Numbered from the stretch's first letter, positions 1 to 8,371 are shown. The stretch is 64,000 nt of DNA from CAVYOD01 sp963770045 (GCA_963770045.1 CAVYOD010000011.1:157638-221637); one strand, 5' to 3'. Program-made: numbers and translations. Notes: generated from the sequence alone by a model not told the origin.

Positions 1-938
1 ATGGCTTTCTTCTGGGCCTCGAGGACGATGCCGTAGATTTTTCGCTGTTCCGGCGTAAAACTTCCAGCAACCGGGATGGTCCGGGTCAGGTCCGTGCCCA
101 TGGACCTGTATTCGACCCCGATGTCGATGACCACCAACTCGTCCTTGAGCATCTGGCGGTCGTTCGTCATGTGGTGGAGGATACAGGAGTTGGGCCCGGA
201 TCCGATAATCAAGAACTCCGCCCGGCCTCCATTTGTCCGGAAGACATAGTTGACCGTCGCTTCGACCTCATATTCGAACATCCCCGGCTTGGCTTTGCGG
301 GCCGCCTCGTCAAACGCGTTGACGGTGATCGCGCAGGCCTTTCTCATGATCTCGATCTCCTTGGCCGATTTCTTCCAGCGGAGCTGGTCGATCACCGGAG
401 TCAGATTCTTGATTTTCGCACTGGGGAGAATCTTCCGGATCGAGTCGACGAAGGTGAGGTCGCGGGGAAGATCCCCGGACGGACCCGCGGTTGCGCGATA
501 GGGGACATAAATCGTATCGGAAATATTCGCAAGCCGGGCGGCGTCTCCATAGAAGCTCGAAATCGGAGCATTGTTTTCGATTCCGCAGAGGCTCATCGTA
601 TCGCCGCCGAAGGAGGGCTTGACATCGTCCCACACGCCCGCCCCGGGCGGCTTTGAAGGAAGATAGATCGTCGTTTTCCAAGCAGACGGAGCGGGGGTCT
701 TTCCGGCGATAGCGGCGGGGATCAGGATCAGCTTGACGTCGCCCGAATCAATGCCGGTGAAATAATAGCAGACCGGTCCGTCGAGGATGGCGATTCCATC
801 GGGAATGTAAGCCAGGAGTTTTTCCCGGCGCTCCTGGAATTCTTGGACCGTGAAACCTGCGTCCTGGGCATAGCCCTGAATCCCGAGCAACATCAACGTC
901 AAAACGGTCATAAGGCTGGCTGACAAATACCTTTTCAT
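1..938 (-). CDS. Exported M24 peptidase (Xaa-Pro aminopeptidase-like), cut by window edge
   Basis: Metallopeptidase of the M24 (pita-bread) family, which typically releases an N-terminal residue ahead of proline. The frame stays open to base 1, so only about 312 residues are present. They begin with a signal peptide (MKRYLSASLMTVLTLMLLG, cleavage near GYAQ), which places the enzyme outside the cytoplasm. A creatinase-like N-terminal domain follows. The catalytic domain begins just before the edge: VIDIGVEYRSMGTDLTRT carries the two metal-ligand aspartates of the family. The remaining ligands lie outside the window. The ATG at 938 has AAGGAGGA just upstream and overlaps the stop of the HAD gene by four bases (ATGA), so the two genes are probably translationally coupled. 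Family assignment is firm; substrate is not known. Confidence 0.85.
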   Translation of the reverse strand, partial: MKRYLSASLMTVLTLMLLGIQGYAQDAGFTVQEFQERREKLLAYIPDGIAILDGPVCYYFTGIDSGDVKLILIPAAIAGKTPAPSAWKTTIYLPSKPPGAGVWDDVKPSFGGDTMSLCGIENNAPISSFYGDAARLANISDTIYVPYRATAGPSGDLPRDLTFVDSIRKILPSAKIKNLTPVIDQLRWKKSAKEIEIMRKACAITVNAFDEAARKAKPGMFEYEVEATVNYVFRTNGGRAEFLIIGSGPNSCILHHMTNDRQMLKDELVVIDIGVEYRSMGTDLTRTIPVAGSFTPEQRKIYGIVLEAQKKA

Positions 939-1663
939 TTTTCCTCCTTGAGGTTCCTGTTCGGCTTTGCGCTTTCCCGATCCAGGAGGGTGCGGAATAT
1001 GTCATACGATAAAGCCGCAAAATGGTCAACGACCAAGTCTGCGTGGCAGAGATCTTCTCGTGGATGAGCGGTTGTGATGGCGACGACCTTCATTCCCGCC
1101 CGGAGCGCCGACTCTATTCCCGGAAGAGAGTCTTCGACGGCGATGCACCGACTCGGCGCCGTGTTCAGCAGGGCCGCAGCCTTGAGATAGATCTCAGGAG
1201 CCGGCTTTCCATGCCGGACCTCGGCGACGTCGAGGAGCGCGCTGAAATGGCTCCTCAGGCTTGTCTGCTCCAAGACGAAATCCAGGTTGATCCGGGGGGC
1301 CGCCGTGGCCACGGCGAGGCCAACCCGATGGGCCTTGAGCGATGCCAGAAGCTTCACCAATCCACGGGCCGGCCGCACGTGGCTCTGATAAATCTTCCGA
1401 TAGAGAGCCTCTTTTTCTTCCGCAAGAGCGCCGATTTCTTCGGCCGGCAGACTTCTTTTGAAGAGGCCCTTTAGGATCTGGTCATTTGTCCTCCCGAAGA
1501 GATGGTTCCTGAACTGGTCTGGGTCGAAGGGAATTCCGTATTTCCGGGCGAAGAGCCTCCAGGCTCTGAAATGATAACGGCGGTTGTCGACGATGACGCC
1601 GTCCATGTCAAAGATGACTGAAAAAGGCGTGCCCGGCTTGAGCTCTTTCTTTTGTTTGGCCAT
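935..1663 (-). CDS. HAD-superfamily phosphatase/phosphoglucomutase-like hydrolase
   Basis: Cytoplasmic HAD hydrolase of the beta-phosphoglucomutase/PGP-like subgroup, acting on a small phosphorylated metabolite. Motif I is FDMDGVIVDN (nucleophile and acid/base aspartates), followed by a helical cap with the GRTNDQIL segment typical of this subgroup. Motif II is the threonine in VATAAP, motif III the lysine in RHGKPAPEIY, and motif IV is VEDSLPGIESALRAGM. Length (242 residues) is normal. I chose the ATG at 1663 (MAKQKK) because it sits shortly before the fold; in-frame starts at 1705 (ATG) and 1720 (TTG) are possible. The stop overlaps the M24 peptidase start. A phosphosugar substrate is likely from the subgroup but cannot be named. 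Confidence 0.85.
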   Translation of the reverse strand: MAKQKKELKPGTPFSVIFDMDGVIVDNRRYHFRAWRLFARKYGIPFDPDQFRNHLFGRTNDQILKGLFKRSLPAEEIGALAEEKEALYRKIYQSHVRPARGLVKLLASLKAHRVGLAVATAAPRINLDFVLEQTSLRSHFSALLDVAEVRHGKPAPEIYLKAAALLNTAPSRCIAVEDSLPGIESALRAGMKVVAITTAHPREDLCHADLVVDHFAALSYDIFRTLLDRESAKPNRNLKEEK

Positions 1664-1818
1664 AGCTCTCGTCGGCCTGAGGCTGCGTCCTCTGCTCTTG
1701 GGCATGAGATCCTGAGGCAAGCTCCCTTGGCTCGTTTGCGGATTTATTTATCATAACAAAAAGGCTGTCCTGTTGACTACTGATTTCAGCACGGTAGGAA
1801 TCTGGGGATACTCTCGAG

Positions 1819-1912
1819 CTAATACAAACGCAATAACTCATGCGACATCTCAGTTCAAGGTTGCTCCGGCGCAACCTTGGCCATGTCTAGTTACTTATCG
1901 CGTTTGCATTAG
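1819..1912. repeat. Short element with terminal inverted repeats (copy 1, 94 bp)
   Basis: The ends are imperfect inverted repeats: CTAATACAAACGCAATAACT on the left, and on the right a sequence whose complement reads CTAATGCAAACGCGATAAGT. Inside is a second, perfect inverted repeat (CAAGGTTGC/GCAACCTTG), so the whole unit can fold as nested hairpins. A second copy with the same ends and a much longer core lies at 9605-9805. There is no coding capacity and no obvious target-site duplication. It looks like a MITE- or REP-type non-autonomous element. Confidence 0.7.
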
Positions 1913-2024
1913 AGTAAGCCGTGAACGATGATGTAGGACCAATTTCGGCCGCGGTTTCATCCGCCAGGATGTGTGGCCAACAAACACCAGAAGGAGAATC
2001 AAACCTGTTGCGCTCTATTATCTG

Positions 2025-2059
2025 TTCACTGCTAACAGCTCACATCTCACTGCTAGATT
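2025..2059 (-). repeat. Heptanucleotide array A (GTGAGNN type, minus orientation)
   Basis: Five successive 7-base units read on the plus strand as TTCACTG, CTAACAG, CTCACAT, CTCACTG, CTAGATT, the complement of a GTGAGNN/GTTAGNN unit. The array lies directly upstream of the corrinoid-protein promoter and is opposite in orientation to array B downstream of that gene. Confidence 0.6.
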
Positions 2060-2062
2060 TTC

Positions 2063-2092
2063 TTGACAACCTGGGGTTGTTAATGAGATAAA
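2063..2092 (+). promoter_or_regulatory. Candidate sigma70 promoter for the corrinoid protein
   Basis: TTGACA at 2063-2068 is a perfect -35 box. GATAAA at 2087-2092 follows after 18 bases as a weak -10. It ends 43 bases before the corrinoid-protein start. The -35 is convincing, the -10 less so. Confidence 0.4.
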
Positions 2093-2135
2093 TTTAAAAA
2101 CAAAAAGGCGCTTGACCTGAGAGGAGAATGACGGG

Positions 2136-2756
2136 ATGTTAAACGAGATTGAGGAAGCATTATTAAAGGGAAAGAAAGACGCCGTCGAAGCCCTCGTCGA
2201 GAAGGCTCTGGCCTCGGGTATTCCGGCGGCCCGGATCCTGAATGAGGGGCTTATCGCCGGGATGGAAAAGCTGGGTGCGATGTTCAAGAACAACGAAGTC
2301 TTTATCCCGGAAGTGCTGGTGTCAGCGCGGGCCATGAATGCGGGACTGGTAAAATTGGAGCCGTTCCTGATCAAAGATAAGGTCGAACCCAGGGGGACAG
2401 TCGTCATCGGCACCGTGAAGGGAGACCTGCACGACATCGGGAAGAACCTGGTGGCGATGATGCTCCGGGGATCCGGCTACAAGATCATCGACCTGGGAGC
2501 CGACGTGGCTCCGGAGAGGTTTGTCGAGGCGGCAAAGGCGAACAGGGCGAGCATCGTGGCTTTGTCCGCCCTCCTGACTACGACCATGGTCCAGATGAAG
2601 AATGTTGTCGAAGCCCTTCGCTCGGCCGGGCTTCCAACGCCGGTTGTGATCGGCGGAGCTCCGGTGACGCGTGATTACGCCGTCAAGATCAGCGCGGCGG
2701 GCTATGCCCCGGATGCGGCCAGCGCCGTGGAAGAGGTCGGCCGGATAAAAAAATAG
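2136..2756 (+). CDS. Methyltransferase cognate corrinoid protein
   Basis: B12-binding protein of the MtaC/MtbC/MttC type, which carries a methyl group on cobalt between a substrate-specific methyltransferase and a second acceptor. Residues 1-85 form the helical methionine-synthase cap domain. From about residue 90 follows the cobalamin fold, with DLHDIGKN (DxHxxG; the histidine is the lower cobalt ligand), then SALLTTTM and VIGGAPVTRDYA, which line the nucleotide tail. Length (206 residues) is standard. The start has GAGGAG about ten bases upstream. No MtaB, MttB, tetrahydrofolate methyltransferase or RamA-type reactivase is encoded nearby, so the methyl donor is unknown. Heptanucleotide arrays flank the gene on both sides, and the downstream one starts on the last base of the stop codon. 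Confidence 0.9.
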   Translation: MLNEIEEALLKGKKDAVEALVEKALASGIPAARILNEGLIAGMEKLGAMFKNNEVFIPEVLVSARAMNAGLVKLEPFLIKDKVEPRGTVVIGTVKGDLHDIGKNLVAMMLRGSGYKIIDLGADVAPERFVEAAKANRASIVALSALLTTTMVQMKNVVEALRSAGLPTPVVIGGAPVTRDYAVKISAAGYAPDAASAVEEVGRIKK

Positions 2757-2790
2757 TGAGCCCTGAGCAGTGAGCTGTGAGCAGTGAAAA
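2756..2790 (+). repeat. Heptanucleotide array B (GTGAGNN, plus orientation)
   Basis: Five 7-base units, GTGAGCC, CTGAGCA, GTGAGCT, GTGAGCA, GTGAAAA. The first base is the last base of the corrinoid gene's stop codon. With array C it brackets a 103-base gene-free segment in inverted orientation. Confidence 0.65.
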
Positions 2791-2893
2791 ACAAGGCGCT
2801 TTTTTCCGGGCTGACCAGGCAAAATAAGCTCGCTGGTCCCTTCATTATTCTTCAGCCAGAGATCTGAGCAATAAGAGATTTCAGAAATTTTTC

Positions 2894-2928
2894 TCAAACT
2901 CCTTACTCCTAACCTCTTACTCTTCACC
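2894..2928 (-). repeat. Heptanucleotide array C (minus orientation)
   Basis: Five units on the plus strand: TCAAACT, CCTTACT, CCTAACC, TCTTACT, CTTCACC. On the minus strand this is a GTRAGRN-type heptad, a diverged relative of arrays A, B, D and E. Confidence 0.5.
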
Positions 2929-2958
2929 TGGCTATGACGATTGCCGAACAAACACGAT

Positions 2959-2967
2959 TGGTATAAA
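2959..2967 (+). promoter_or_regulatory. Candidate extended -10 promoter for the CBM9-like protein gene
   Basis: TG-G-TATAAA (TATAAAAT) forms an extended -10 box about 75 bases before the next start. No good -35 box lies 17 bases upstream, which fits an extended -10 promoter. Confidence 0.4.
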
Positions 2968-3040
2968 ATAATATCTTATTGTTTCAACAAAGAGCGTCAT
3001 TGCCTCTCTCGTTCAGGACCGCAATGACCGGGAGGAGAGT

Positions 3041-3880
3041 ATGAAGCGAATGAGCCTCATCGCGCTGTCGGCCGTATTGCTTATGGCCGCTTCAGGCTTA
3101 GCCAAAGAAACTATCATCGAAAGCAAGTGGACGGCGGCTCCCGTCCGCATAGACGGTCTAGACGATGAGTGGAGCGGAGAAACCCTCAACTTTGAAAAAA
3201 GCGTCAAGGTCAATTACGCTTTGAAGAATGACGCTTCCAACCTCTACGTCCTTTTCGTCTTCACGGATCGCAAATATCTTAGCTCGATCGAAGCGACCGG
3301 CCTGACGATCTGGGTGAATGCCGAGGGCAAGAAGAAAAAAGCCGAAGGCTTCAAGTTCTTCAAAAAACAGGTCACCGCAGATGAACTCATCGCCAGACTT
3401 GAGAAGCAGGGGGGAGAGCTCACGGAACAGAAAAAAGCGGAGATCAAGTCCAGGACCCACTATGTCTTGTTCGAGGGCGATCCTGTCGACAAAGACGAAA
3501 AGACCATCGAGATGGCTGCCGGAGCGCTTCCGACTCCTCCAACTTTCAAATGCATGGCGAAGGGTGAGACGATGGTTTATGAATTCCGCTTGCCCCTTCG
3601 CAACCTCGAGGACAGAGTCCCAGGAGTCCCGCAGGAATCGGCCAAGGGCCTCAAGCTGGGGTTCGAGTGGGGCGGACTCACCAAAGAGATGAAAGAGGCC
3701 CTCGCTGCCCGGCTGGCCGCAGAAGGCGGCGGGGGAGATGAATCCTCTCTGGGCTCGGAAAAAATGGGCGAAGAACAGGATGTCACGGCACCCGGCGGAG
3801 GGAGCCTCTCGGCCAGGATGAGGAGAGGTCCGGAGAAGCAGTCTTTTTGGGTGGACATCAAACTGGCCAAGAACCAATAA
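3041..3880 (+). CDS. Exported CBM9/DOMON-like protein of unknown function
   Basis: Exported protein: a signal peptide (MKRMSLIALSAVLLMAASGLAK) is followed by one domain starting WTAAPVRIDGLDDEWSGE. That IDGxxDEW opening and the later NLYVLFVFTDRK segment are typical of the CBM9/DOMON-like sandwich that binds sugars or haem. The tail is rich in Gly, Ser and charged residues. It is a diverged paralog of the lipoprotein at 8418-9290: both keep the DGxxDxW opening, an NLY strand, a GLxxWxNxxGKK turn and a basic end. The ATG at 3041 has GGGAGGAG a few bases upstream. It converges on the DMT transporter. Neither the ligand nor a partner enzyme can be named. Confidence 0.75.
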   Translation: MKRMSLIALSAVLLMAASGLAKETIIESKWTAAPVRIDGLDDEWSGETLNFEKSVKVNYALKNDASNLYVLFVFTDRKYLSSIEATGLTIWVNAEGKKKKAEGFKFFKKQVTADELIARLEKQGGELTEQKKAEIKSRTHYVLFEGDPVDKDEKTIEMAAGALPTPPTFKCMAKGETMVYEFRLPLRNLEDRVPGVPQESAKGLKLGFEWGGLTKEMKEALAARLAAEGGGGDESSLGSEKMGEEQDVTAPGGGSLSARMRRGPEKQSFWVDIKLAKNQ

Positions 3881-3909
3881 GCGCGTACGTCTGTCTGGTC
3901 CGCTTTGGT

Positions 3910-4803
3910 TTATGGAAATGAGGCCAGAAAGGCACCGGCAAAGGCAAGCACAACGGCCAGGACGCGCCAGACGGTGATGCGTTCATTGAGAAATATCGCG
4001 GCCAGGATGAAGACGAAGATGGTGTTGAGCTGATTGAGGGGGGCATTGATCGAGACAAGGGCGTACTTCAGTCCTCCCATCCATAAGACCAGGCCCAGGT
4101 AAGAGCCCAGGAAAGCGGCGGGAACCATGGACCGCCAAGTCGGCGAGGGGGCCAATGATTTGATGATAGACCGCCTCCTTGGATGAAATAAAAACAGGGG
4201 GACGAGCCCGACCAGCCCGCCCACGATCCTGAAGAAGGTTGCCCAGAGCAGAGGCGATTCGGCCAGGATGGGCTTGATGAGGACGATGCCCACGGCCATA
4301 AAAAACATCGCCAGGATCCCGACGACGATTCCTTGGACGAGATCTCTTTGCGGGATAGCTCGCTCGTGCTTTTTTGAGGAGATGCTGAAGATCCCGGAAA
4401 CGATGAGCAGGACCCCGAAGATCTGCCAGCCGTTCATTTTTTCCCCGAGAAAGAGGAGAGAAAATCCGATCACGAACGGGCTGTAGAAGCAATCGACGAT
4501 TCCGGCAAGCGTGGCTCCCAGGAGGTTCAGGCTCCAGAAAAACAGCGTGTCGGAAATCGCGATTCCAAAGACTCCGCTCAGCAACATGAGCCCGAACTTG
4601 GAGGCTGTCAGGGGGGGCAGAAGCGGCTGGCCCAGAACAAGCATTGTCAGGATGAGAAGCAGCCCGGCAAAGGCATTCTTAAAAAGGTTCAGGCCGAGGG
4701 GATGGACGGACTTGCCGCTGATTCGCCAGAGAATCACGGAGAAGGCCCAGACGATGGCCGAACTGAGGGCCATCGCTTCGCCGGGGTGAGTGAAATTCGA
4801 CAA
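3910..4803 (-). CDS. DMT-superfamily (EamA) transporter
   Basis: Inner-membrane permease of the drug/metabolite transporter superfamily. It has two tandem EamA repeats of about five membrane helices each, covering essentially the full 297 residues. The first repeat contains WRISGKSVHPLGLNLFKN and ends GEKMNGWQIFGVLLIVSGI. The second ends in the matching NERITVWRVLAVVLAFAGAF, the usual signature closing each EamA unit. The ATG at 4803 (MLSNF) was chosen over an upstream TTG at 4851 because the extension is not membrane-like. Substrate cannot be deduced. No operon partner: it converges on the CBM9-like gene and is separated from the S9 peptidase by a repeat-rich gap. Confidence 0.85.
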   Translation of the reverse strand: MSNFTHPGEAMALSSAIVWAFSVILWRISGKSVHPLGLNLFKNAFAGLLLILTMLVLGQPLLPPLTASKFGLMLLSGVFGIAISDTLFFWSLNLLGATLAGIVDCFYSPFVIGFSLLFLGEKMNGWQIFGVLLIVSGIFSISSKKHERAIPQRDLVQGIVVGILAMFFMAVGIVLIKPILAESPLLWATFFRIVGGLVGLVPLFLFHPRRRSIIKSLAPSPTWRSMVPAAFLGSYLGLVLWMGGLKYALVSINAPLNQLNTIFVFILAAIFLNERITVWRVLAVVLAFAGAFLASFP

Positions 4804-4870
4804 CATCTGAATCTTCTTTAAAAGAGACGCTTTATAACATAAGTTTGACAAAACGCCAAATCAAAAGAAG

Positions 4871-4905
4871 GTGAGCAGTGAGCGGTGAGCCGTGAGAAGT
4901 GACAA
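4871..4905 (+). repeat. Heptanucleotide array D (GTGAGNN, plus orientation)
   Basis: Five near-perfect units: GTGAGCA, GTGAGCG, GTGAGCC, GTGAGAA, GTGACAA. It is the cleanest of the five arrays. With array E it encloses 198 bases in inverted orientation. The stretch 4804-5133 holds nothing else I can identify. Confidence 0.7.
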
Positions 4906-5103
4906 ATAAAATCAAACTTCCCTCGGGTTATTCAAATCTCAAAACAGCGAACCTTAGCTTAGCGGATGCTGGCGATAGCAGCTCGGGAATCAATATTTTT
5001 GGAAGAGCGATCTGTCGAACCCAGGATTGTCCAAGAGATCGAACCGCTGCAATCTAGTTCCAGGGGGCCAAGCAGTCAATGACACTCGCACTCCCCGGTA
5101 ATT

Positions 5104-5138
5104 TTTTACTGCTCAGTGCTCACCACTCACTGATCACT
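5104..5138 (-). repeat. Heptanucleotide array E (minus orientation)
   Basis: Units on the plus strand: TTTTACT, GCTCAGT, GCTCACC, ACTCACT, GATCACT. The last unit contains the stop codon of the S9 peptidase (complement of 5134-5136), so this array, like array B, abuts a gene's 3' end. Confidence 0.6.
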
Positions 5139-7131
5139 TTTTTTGCAAGTATTTTTCAAACCATTCGATCATCCGGTTCATCATGTCGAGCTGGTGCTTT
5201 TCCTCCCGGAGGCCGTGACCCTCTCGCGGATAGGCGACAAATTCGGTTTCGACCCCGTAGCGCCGCAAGCCGCGGTGGAACTGGTAGCACTGGGCGATCG
5301 GATCGGTCGCATCATTCTCCCCGCACAGAATCAGGGTAGGCGTCTTGACGTTTTTGAGATGTGCCACCGGCGACCTTTCGGCAAAAAGGGACAAGTTTTC
5401 ATAGGGGTTTCCCATGAACCAGGTATCATAGGCATTGATGCCGCTTGCCTCCGCGCCGTACTCCAGGGCAAGGTCGGTCATCGGAGCGCCCGAAACGGAG
5501 GCCTTAAATCGGTCGGTTTGCGTGACGGCCCAGGCAGCCATGTAGCCTCCGTAGGACCAGCCACCGATTCCCAGGCGCCCGGGGTCGACGGTCCCATTGG
5601 CCACCAGGAAATCCACGCCGGCCAAGACGTCCTTGAAATCGCCTCCGCCCCAGTCTCTTCGGTTCATGACCATGAACTCATATCCGTAGCCTGTCGAGCC
5701 GCGGACGTTAGGGCAGAGGACTGCGAAGCCACGGGCTGCCAGGAGTTGAGCCCAGGAATTGAAGGCGTTTGACCATTCTCCCGTCGGGCCCCCGTGGACC
5801 AAGACCACGAGAGGGATCTTGGTGGCCCGATCGTATCCCGAAGGCAGAAAAAGCGCAGCTTCGATCTTCTTTCCATCAAAACTCACATATTGGATGATCT
5901 CCGGCTTGACAAGGGAAACACGCTCCCATTCCTTGTTAAACGAGGAGATCTTCTCAGCCTTGGAGGCAGTGTTGGTTTTTATCCAGAGCTCGGGAAGTTG
6001 GACGGCCGTCTCGCCGACAAACGCAAGGGCATCCGTCCCGGCGACGAATGGGCCGCCGGGCGACGCCGGCAGAAGATCTAATTTTTGGGTTTTGCCATCC
6101 CGGCTGATATATAGAAGAGAGGGAGTGAAACCTGATGAGGTGTGGATGAGAATTCGCCCGTCCTTGAGCCAGGCGAGAGAATTCACGGGCCGGTCGAGGA
6201 TGGAGGCCGTTAGATTTTGGGCGGGGCCTCCAGTCAAAATTTGAAAATACAGATCGTGTTGAGTGGGTCCGTCTCCCCGGGATCCGATATAGGCCAGGGT
6301 TTTTCCATCAGCAGAGACTTTGAGATTTCCGAATGGTCCCGTCGGCCTCCCGAGTTCCTGCATCTTTCCATCGCTCAAAGCGATCGAGTAGATTCGGTCA
6401 CTGAACAACTCTTCCTGGGGCTCATCTGTCGCCGTGACAACGAGTTGACCTCCCAGAGGAACCCAGACAAAATCTGAGATCCGCCACTTTTCCTGGCTCA
6501 GCTGTCGGACTTTTTTCGTTTCGACGTCGAAAACATAGAGAAGGCTATTTTTGTCGGAGCGGGCGACCAGCCGGGCGTCGTCTTTGTCCTTCTCCTTTTT
6601 TTCTTCCTCCTCAGTTGGCGGAGGAGAGGCCATGAAGACAATCTGTTTTCCATCAGGCGACCAGGCAAAACCTTGCACTGCGGTCTTGCTTTCGGTCAAG
6701 GCTGTGGCTTCGCCTCCAGCCAAGGGAACGAGGTAGATCTGGGTTTTTCCGTTGCGATTAGATAAGAATGATAGATTTTTGCCATCCGGCGAGAAACGGG
6801 GCAGATTATCGGTTTTTTCGGAGGTCGTAAACTGGCGCAATTCTTTTGACTTCAGGTCGTAAAGCCAGATGTTCCTCCGCTGCTCAGTGCCCTGGATCGG
6901 CTCTGTGACGACGAAAGCGATTTTCGTCTCGTCGGGAGACAACTGGAGGTCCGAGATCCCCCGGCGCTTCAGGACCTGTTCAGGCGCCAGAGGACTCGGC
7001 TGTCCTGAAGGCTCGGTTTTCTGCAAAGCCAGGCTTCCGCGGCTCAGAATCAGCGTGGCCAAGCCGAAAAGCCAAAAGAGCAATATCCGCTTGGTCTGTG
7101 ATCGCACCCGCCGCTTCGAGATCGTTTTCAT
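5134..7131 (-). CDS. Exported S9 family peptidase with beta-propeller (acylaminoacyl-peptidase-like)
   Basis: Serine peptidase of the prolyl-oligopeptidase family S9, cleaving short peptides or acylated N-termini. After an N-terminal signal segment comes a TolB/WD40-like propeller (about residues 60-380), with recurring blades such as FSPDGKNLSFLSNRNGKTQI. The C-terminal alpha/beta-hydrolase domain holds the triad Ser526 (GGWSYGGYMA), Asp607 (GENDATDP) and His639 (PREGHGL). HGGP forms the oxyanion segment. Length (665) is normal. The start has AAGGAGG upstream. It is divergent from rlmN. A second exported S9 peptidase is at 15256-17256; both probably act in extracytoplasmic protein degradation. 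Confidence 0.92.
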   Translation of the reverse strand: MKTISKRRVRSQTKRILLFWLFGLATLILSRGSLALQKTEPSGQPSPLAPEQVLKRRGISDLQLSPDETKIAFVVTEPIQGTEQRRNIWLYDLKSKELRQFTTSEKTDNLPRFSPDGKNLSFLSNRNGKTQIYLVPLAGGEATALTESKTAVQGFAWSPDGKQIVFMASPPPTEEEEKKEKDKDDARLVARSDKNSLLYVFDVETKKVRQLSQEKWRISDFVWVPLGGQLVVTATDEPQEELFSDRIYSIALSDGKMQELGRPTGPFGNLKVSADGKTLAYIGSRGDGPTQHDLYFQILTGGPAQNLTASILDRPVNSLAWLKDGRILIHTSSGFTPSLLYISRDGKTQKLDLLPASPGGPFVAGTDALAFVGETAVQLPELWIKTNTASKAEKISSFNKEWERVSLVKPEIIQYVSFDGKKIEAALFLPSGYDRATKIPLVVLVHGGPTGEWSNAFNSWAQLLAARGFAVLCPNVRGSTGYGYEFMVMNRRDWGGGDFKDVLAGVDFLVANGTVDPGRLGIGGWSYGGYMAAWAVTQTDRFKASVSGAPMTDLALEYGAEASGINAYDTWFMGNPYENLSLFAERSPVAHLKNVKTPTLILCGENDATDPIAQCYQFHRGLRRYGVETEFVAYPREGHGLREEKHQLDMMNRMIEWFEKYLQKK

Positions 7132-7295
7132 GAGAGCCTCCTTCGATTCGGGATCTTGGCCTCAGTCTCCCTTCGAGCCGGGAACCGTATGAGCTTAACA
7201 AAAGCGGGTTCGTTTTGACAAGAGTGGAAGGTTTGTGTTTAATGGTCCCGGGCGCGCGGGCGCATTCCCGGGCTCGACCTGGAACGAGATGGACC

Positions 7296-8315
7296 ATGAC
7301 GAAGAGGAATGTCAAAGACCTGACCCTCGAGGAATTCAAGGTCGAATTGGAGCGGCTGGGAGAGCCGGGATACCGCGCTCTTCAAGTCTTCGACTGGATC
7401 TATCACAAGGGGGCGGCGAGTTTTGAGGATTTTTCCAACCTTTCGAGAAGCCTCCGCGCTAAACTCGGCGAGAGATTTTTCTTGGGCCGGCTTGAACTCT
7501 TCGGCCAGCTCAAGGCCCAGGACCTGACCGAAAAATTCCTGTTCAAACTCGAGGATGGGAATTTCATCGAAACCGTTCTCATCCCCGCCGGACGCCGGGC
7601 GACACTTTGCCTTTCCACCCAGGTTGGCTGTAAGTTCGCGTGCGCCTTTTGCGCCAGCGGGCTCAAGGGTTTTAAGAGAAACCTCACTCCCGGAGAGATC
7701 CTCGACCAGATCCTGGAGGTGAAATTTGGCCTCGCTCACGACCTCACCAACTTTGTTTTCATGGGGATGGGCGAGCCGCTCGATAACTTTGAGAACGTGG
7801 TCAAAGCCATCCGGGTCATGAACTCGCCCGAAGGATTGGCCATCGCGGCGAGGCGCATCACCGTTTCGACGAGCGGACTGGTTCCCGGAATCGAGGGGTT
7901 CATGGGTCTGGGACTCCAGGTTCATCTCTCGCTCTCTCTTCACGCGGCGGACGACGAGCTTCGGAACAAGCTGATGCCTATCAGCCGGAAGTATCCCCTT
8001 GAGAAGGTCTTGAGGGCCTGCCTGGATTATATTCAGGCAACGGGAAGAAAAATGACCATTGAGTATGTTCTTCTCGCGGGCGTCAACGATTCTCTCCGCG
8101 ATGCCGACGGCCTGGCCGCCGTGGCCAACCGGCTCAAGGCCAAGGTCAACTTGATTCCCTACAGTCCGATCCAGGGGCTGGGTTTCAGGACTCCGCAGGA
8201 CAGCGTGATCGAGTCATTCCGAAAGAGACTGGCCGATAAAAATGTCGGGGTAACGCTGCGCCTCTCCAAGGGCAAAGATATCCTCGCGGCCTGCGGACAG
8301 CTGGCCGGCCGCTAG
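7296..8315 (+). CDS. rlmN: 23S rRNA (adenine-2503-C2)-methyltransferase RlmN
   Basis: Radical SAM methyltransferase that methylates C2 of A2503 in 23S rRNA, and A37 of some tRNAs. The N-terminal domain opens with VKDLTLEEFKVELERLGEPG and YRALQVFDWIYHKG, as in RlmN. The radical SAM cluster motif is CKFACAFCA (CxxxCxxC). NFVFMGMGEPLDNFENV, the SLHA strand (VHLSLSLHAADDELRN) and the C-terminal cysteine in ILAACGQL complete the signature. The ATG at 7296 gives the usual length of 339 residues. An in-frame extension to 7215 is not conserved in character. A likely terminator follows. Confident assignment. Confidence 0.95.
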   Translation: MTKRNVKDLTLEEFKVELERLGEPGYRALQVFDWIYHKGAASFEDFSNLSRSLRAKLGERFFLGRLELFGQLKAQDLTEKFLFKLEDGNFIETVLIPAGRRATLCLSTQVGCKFACAFCASGLKGFKRNLTPGEILDQILEVKFGLAHDLTNFVFMGMGEPLDNFENVVKAIRVMNSPEGLAIAARRITVSTSGLVPGIEGFMGLGLQVHLSLSLHAADDELRNKLMPISRKYPLEKVLRACLDYIQATGRKMTIEYVLLAGVNDSLRDADGLAAVANRLKAKVNLIPYSPIQGLGFRTPQDSVIESFRKRLADKNVGVTLRLSKGKDILAACGQLAGR

Positions 8316-8335
8316 GGGAACGTCCCCCAGTTTTT
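8313..8335 (+). terminator. Candidate intrinsic terminator after rlmN
   Basis: GGGGA-ACG-TCCCC forms a short G+C stem-loop immediately beyond the rlmN stop, followed by CCAG and a run of five T. The stem is short, so strength is uncertain. Confidence 0.5.
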
Positions 8336-8354
8336 ATTATTTGCGTCGCGGCCT

Positions 8355-8371
8355 TATAATATAGCTATAAT
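8355..8371 (+). promoter_or_regulatory. Tandem TATAAT boxes upstream of the lipoprotein gene
   Basis: Perfect -10 hexamers occur at 8355-8360 and 8366-8371. No strong -35 is visible. The second box overlaps an in-frame ATG at 8370, which argues that translation starts at 8418, where AAGGAGGA precedes the ATG. Confidence 0.45.

Noticed and set aside
310..681. A 123-residue minus-strand open frame
   Set aside because: Shadow of the M24 peptidase in another frame.
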